A DNA stretch of 7,617 bases from Actinomycetes bacterium (GTDB lineage Bacteria > Actinomycetota > Actinomycetes > Mycobacteriales > Micromonosporaceae): the NCBI GenBank assembly GCA_023437285.1, contig JAEZGP010000235.1, positions 1 to 7,617 on the forward strand. The letters run 5' to 3'. Positions 5,231 through 7,617 of this stretch are shown in pieces (position 1 is the stretch's first letter; the number at the start of each line of letters is the position of its first letter). Below the pieces are notes generated by a model that was not told the origin of the DNA, did not search any database, and worked only from the letters and a program-made list of their open reading frames with translations. Position numbers and translations under genes: made by a program.

Positions 5231-5240
5231 ATCCTATGCT
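5231..5240. promoter_or_regulatory. Bidirectional promoter with two -10 elements sharing a TA step
   Basis: The 10 bases ATCCTATGCT carry TAGGAT on the minus strand (5236-5231) and TATGCT on the plus strand (5235-5240), sharing 5235-5236. TAGGAT ends 7 bases before GTG 5223 of the small membrane gene, and TATGCT ends 6 bases before ATG 5247 of the DsrE gene. Both distances fit transcripts beginning at the start codon. Neither gene has a good Shine-Dalgarno. With the elements overlapping, polymerase should be able to open only one direction at a time. Confidence 0.6.
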
Positions 5241-5246
5241 CGCCCC

Positions 5247-5609
5247 ATGGCCCGCACACTCATCGTCAAGGCGACCGCCGGCGAGGACGCACCCGAGCGC
5301 TGCTCACAGGCCTTCCCCGGGCCCGCCACGCCCGTGTCGGCCGGGGCGGCGGTCTCGCTGTGGCTCACCGGGGAGTCGGCCTGGCTCGCGGTCCCCGGCC
5401 GCGCCGAACAGTTCGCCCTGCCACACTCCGCCCCGCTGGCCGACCTGCTCGGCATCGTGCTCAGCGCCGGCACCGTGACGGTATGCACCCAGTGCGCGGC
5501 CCGGCGCGACCTCACTGAAGATCAACTTCTTCCGGGCGTACGGATCGCCGGGGCGGCCGTGTTCGTCGAGGAGTGCCTCGCCGACGGGGCCCAGGCCCTC
5601 GTCTACTGA
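5247..5609 (+). CDS. DsrE-family protein
   Basis: This 120-residue protein has the DsrE/DsrF-like fold (COG1553 type), an alpha/beta sandwich found in sulfur-relay proteins and in small actinobacterial proteins of uncertain role. The pattern is ARTLIVKATAGEDAPERC at the N-terminus, a beta strand VSLWLTGESAWLAVPG (36-51), the VCTQCAARRDLTEDQLLPG motif (79-97), and the end GAAVFVEECLADGAQALVY. C80 and C83 form a CxxC; C19 and C110 are additional cysteines. The CxxC suggests thiol or persulfide chemistry, but no partner is visible here. ATG 5247 has no Shine-Dalgarno and lies 6 bases past TATGCT, so a leaderless mRNA is likely. Its stop overlaps the end of the convergent multicopper oxidase gene by 7 bases. 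Family assignment is solid; function is not known. Confidence 0.88.
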   Translation: MARTLIVKATAGEDAPERCSQAFPGPATPVSAGAAVSLWLTGESAWLAVPGRAEQFALPHSAPLADLLGIVLSAGTVTVCTQCAARRDLTEDQLLPGVRIAGAAVFVEECLADGAQALVY

Positions 5610-7054
5610 TCCACCACGACGAACTGGCCCATCATTCCCTGGTCCTCGTGCGTCAAGACGTGGCAGTGGAACATGTACGCGTGATTCGGGTCGGCGTACT
5701 CGTGGAAGGTCATAATGATCTCGTACGTGACGTTGCCGCGTAGGTAGATCGTGTCCTTCCAGCCGCCCAGCGCGGGCGGTGGCGGCTGCCCACCCACGGT
5801 CAGCACCTGGAACCGCACGTCGTGCACGTGGAAGGTGTGCGGCAGGCCGTCGGTGTTGCGGACCCGCCAGATCTCCGTGGTGTCCCTGACCACCCGGGCG
5901 TCCACCCGCGACATGCTCATGCCCTGCCCGTTGATCGTGTTGCCGCTCAGGGCGAAGTCCCGGGTGCGCACCGCGTCCGCACGGTCCAGGCGGGGCACGT
6001 CGACCAGCGTGGCCGGCACCGGCTCCGTCGCGCGCAGCGTCGCGGCCGCCCGCAGTTCGAGGACGTCGAACCGGTCGGCCCCGCCCGCGAACCGGTCACC
6101 GATCACGCCCGACTTCAACGCGGGCGGCGTGCTGCGCAGCACCACCCGCTCCCCCGCCCGCACCGCGACGACGATGTCGGCGCGCTCGCCCGGCGAGAGC
6201 ATCACCCGCCGGGTCGGCACCGGCGCCGCGAGCAGGCCGCCGTCCGTACCCACCAGGGCGTACTCCCGATCATCGGCGAAGCCGAAGTCGTAGACGCGCG
6301 CGTTCGAGCCGTTGAGCAGCCGCAACCGCACCCGGTCCGTGGTCACGTCGAGGTACGGCGCCGCCGTGCCGTTGACCACGATCGTGTCGCCGAGGGTGCC
6401 CATGCCGCCGAAGCCGCTGCCCTTGCCGAGCCGGTCGCCGCGCAACAGCTTGTCCTGCACGATGACCGGCACGTCGTCGACCCCGTACTCGTGGGGCAGC
6501 GCCGCCACGTCGGTGTCCGGGTCGTCGATGAGGAACATGCCGGCGAGGCCCCGGTAGGTCTGGTCGGCGGTCGAGCCGTGCGGATGCGGGTGGTACCACA
6601 GCGTCGCGGCGGGTTGGTTGACGCGCCAGGTCGGCGACCACGTCTGGCCGGCCGCGACCATGGTCAGCGGGCCGCCGTCCATCTCGGCCGGCAGGTGCAT
6701 GCCGTGCCAGTGCACGGTGGTGGCCTCGCTCAGTCCGTTGTGGACGTTGACGACCACCTGCTCGCCCCGCTTCGCCCGCAGCGTCGGGCCGAGGTAGGCG
6801 CCGTTGAACCCCCACGTCGCCACGCCGCCCCTGCCGAAGTCGTGCCGGCCGGCCGCGGCCGTGAGGTCGAACACCCGCCGGCCCTGCCCGTCGACGCGCG
6901 ACGGCGCGAGCGGCGGTACGGCCAACGACCGCACGAAGTCGACCTTCCCGGTGGTGTCCTGGGCCAGGCTCTGCCAGAACCACACCACCGAAGCGGCGCC
7001 GAGGCCGCACAGAACCACCAGAATGGACAGACCGATAACGAGTACGCGCCGCAA
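5603..7054 (-). CDS. Membrane-anchored or exported multicopper oxidase
   Basis: This 483-residue enzyme belongs to the three-domain multicopper oxidases (CueO, bilirubin oxidase and spore-coat laccase type), which oxidise Cu(I) or phenols and reduce O2 to water outside the cytoplasm. All copper motifs are intact: HWHGMH (115-120), WYHPHPHG (153-160; H155, H157), HTFHVH (406-411; H406, H409, H411) and HCHVLTHEDQGM (463-474) with C464, H469 and M474 completing the type 1 site. Residues 4-26 are a hydrophobic helix; SLA before Q32 could be a signal-peptidase site, otherwise it stays as an anchor. The twin-arginine pattern is weak (RR at 2-3, no SRRxFLK). There is no Met-rich insert like that of CueO. 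Start is TTG 7054, with GGGGGAGGGG (7062-7071) 7 bases upstream; no ATG or GTG fits better. Copper detoxification or laccase activity are both possible. Confidence 0.92.
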   Translation of the reverse strand: MRRVLVIGLSILVVLCGLGAASVVWFWQSLAQDTTGKVDFVRSLAVPPLAPSRVDGQGRRVFDLTAAAGRHDFGRGGVATWGFNGAYLGPTLRAKRGEQVVVNVHNGLSEATTVHWHGMHLPAEMDGGPLTMVAAGQTWSPTWRVNQPAATLWYHPHPHGSTADQTYRGLAGMFLIDDPDTDVAALPHEYGVDDVPVIVQDKLLRGDRLGKGSGFGGMGTLGDTIVVNGTAAPYLDVTTDRVRLRLLNGSNARVYDFGFADDREYALVGTDGGLLAAPVPTRRVMLSPGERADIVVAVRAGERVVLRSTPPALKSGVIGDRFAGGADRFDVLELRAAATLRATEPVPATLVDVPRLDRADAVRTRDFALSGNTINGQGMSMSRVDARVVRDTTEIWRVRNTDGLPHTFHVHDVRFQVLTVGGQPPPPALGGWKDTIYLRGNVTYEIIMTFHEYADPNHAYMFHCHVLTHEDQGMMGQFVVVDQ

Positions 7055-7192
7055 CGCCTGACCCCTCCCCCGTGTGTGCCAGGCAAGCAGCGTGCGGGGT
7101 CGGTCAGTCCAATGTCGATAGTGCGCGGCCGAACCGGGGGACGAACGGGTGATCCACCTAGGGGCGGTTCCCGGAGGCCTTCAGGGGTCGCG
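7055..7192. other. Intergenic region upstream of the multicopper oxidase
   Basis: This 138-base gap separates the end of the right-edge gene from the oxidase start; both read on the minus strand. Apart from the oxidase ribosome site at 7062-7071, I see no clear -10/-35 pair, no terminator hairpin and no convincing copper-repressor palindrome. The oxidase may have its own promoter here or be read from upstream. Confidence 0.5.
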
Positions 7193-7617
7193 TCAGCAGG
7201 CGGTCGTGGCCGCCACCGTGACCGTGTCGAGGGTCGTCTGGGCAGCGACGGACAGGTCGCCGGCGCGCCACGCCACGCGGTCGGGAGCCGCGACGACCGG
7301 AGCCGTGGCCGTCCGGGCGAGCGCCGTGTCCAGCGCGGCGGGCACGCCCGTGGCCGGACCGCTCGCCGCGACCGTCCACAGCGGACTCCCATTGGGACAG
7401 GTGAGGGCGGTGGAGCGCCAGGTGACCGTCGGGGAGCCGAGGGCGGTGAGCGCCTCGGTCACGGCGGCGCGCGCGGCGACCGGGGCGTCGGTCGGCTCCG
7501 CCGGTACGGCCGACTTCTGCCGGCACCCGGTGTCGATGCTGACCCGGACCAGGCCGGGACCGCTGGACGTGCCGGTGAGCAGCACGTAGTTGCCGCCGTC
7601 GGCGCGCAGGCGCGGCG
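7193..7617 (-). CDS. C-terminal part of a probably exported protein of unknown function (cut by the window edge)
   Basis: The minus-strand frame ending at TGA 7195-7193 is open through the right edge and gives 140 residues. The GTG at 7585 is internal: the frame continues upstream as RLRADGGNYVLL without a stop. The visible part is rich in Ala, Thr, Val, Ser and Pro with few charged residues, typical of secreted or lipoprotein domains in actinobacteria. It has three cysteines: VSIDTGCRQ, LTCPNGSP, and the very last residue in VTVAATTAC. Two stretches resemble each other (VRVSIDTGC and VTVAATTAC closing similar beta-rich segments), suggesting a duplicated domain with disulfides. No signal peptide can be judged because the N-terminus is missing. 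It lies 138 bases upstream of the multicopper oxidase on the same strand. I do not recognise a family. Confidence 0.65.
   Translation of the reverse strand, partial: PRLRADGGNYVLLTGTSSGPGLVRVSIDTGCRQKSAVPAEPTDAPVAARAAVTEALTALGSPTVTWRSTALTCPNGSPLWTVAASGPATGVPAALDTALARTATAPVVAAPDRVAWRAGDLSVAAQTTLDTVTVAATTAC

Noticed and set aside
7102..7155. Short minus-strand GTG frame of 17 codons in the gap before the oxidase
   Set aside because: No ribosome site, no promoter at the right distance and no recognisable product.
1..7617. tRNA, rRNA, CRISPR array, insertion sequence or toxin-antitoxin pair
   Set aside because: No cloverleaf, regularly spaced direct repeats, transposase motif or small paired regulator-toxin frames were seen on either strand.

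Overview
The window is about 70% G+C, with strongly G/C-biased third codon positions, several GTG/TTG starts and genes that look leaderless. This points to a high-GC actinobacterium. The protein set (Nur-like Fur regulator, actinobacterial YgfZ, PabC, a nitrobindin-type FABP protein, a DsrE protein) fits a Micromonosporaceae or Streptomyces-like chromosome. I see ordinary chromosomal genes and no tRNA, rRNA, CRISPR array, insertion sequence or phage gene.

Layout from left to right. Positions 1-138 hold no secure gene. A BKACE (3-keto-5-aminohexanoate cleavage enzyme family) gene lies on the minus strand at 139-993. A 207-bp intergenic stretch (994-1200) follows, with two overlapping small dyads, a long imperfect inverted repeat and a G-quadruplex-type run that crosses the ygfZ stop. 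A minus-strand pair comes next: a Nur-like Fur regulator (2259-2681) coupled by a GTGA overlap to ygfZ (1201-2262). Diverging from it on the plus strand is pabC (about 2722-3600), then a membrane protein of the mechanosensitive-channel TM-helix type (3660-4499). Meeting it head-on, 3 bases away, is a minus-strand unit made of a 44-residue one-helix membrane protein (5089-5223) and a nitrobindin-like protein (4503-5096). A DsrE-family gene (5247-5609) diverges from that unit and overlaps the 3' end of a membrane-anchored multicopper oxidase (5603-7054, minus) by 7 bases. The right edge cuts a minus-strand gene (7193 to beyond 7617) encoding a cysteine-containing, probably exported protein of unknown function.

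The genes suggest two themes. One is folate: PabC makes p-aminobenzoate, and YgfZ is a folate-dependent Fe-S maintenance protein coupled to a metal-sensing regulator. The other is metal, haem, sulfur and redox handling: Nur-like regulator, nitrobindin, DsrE and multicopper oxidase. The most notable non-coding signal is a set of TANNNT -10 elements 6-8 bases from start codons, implying leaderless mRNAs. At 5231-5240 two divergent -10 elements share one TA step. I found no convincing new defence or mobile system. The most useful new items are the 44-residue membrane gene, the bidirectional promoters, the inverted repeat at 1104-1161 and the altered histidine set of the Nur-like regulator.
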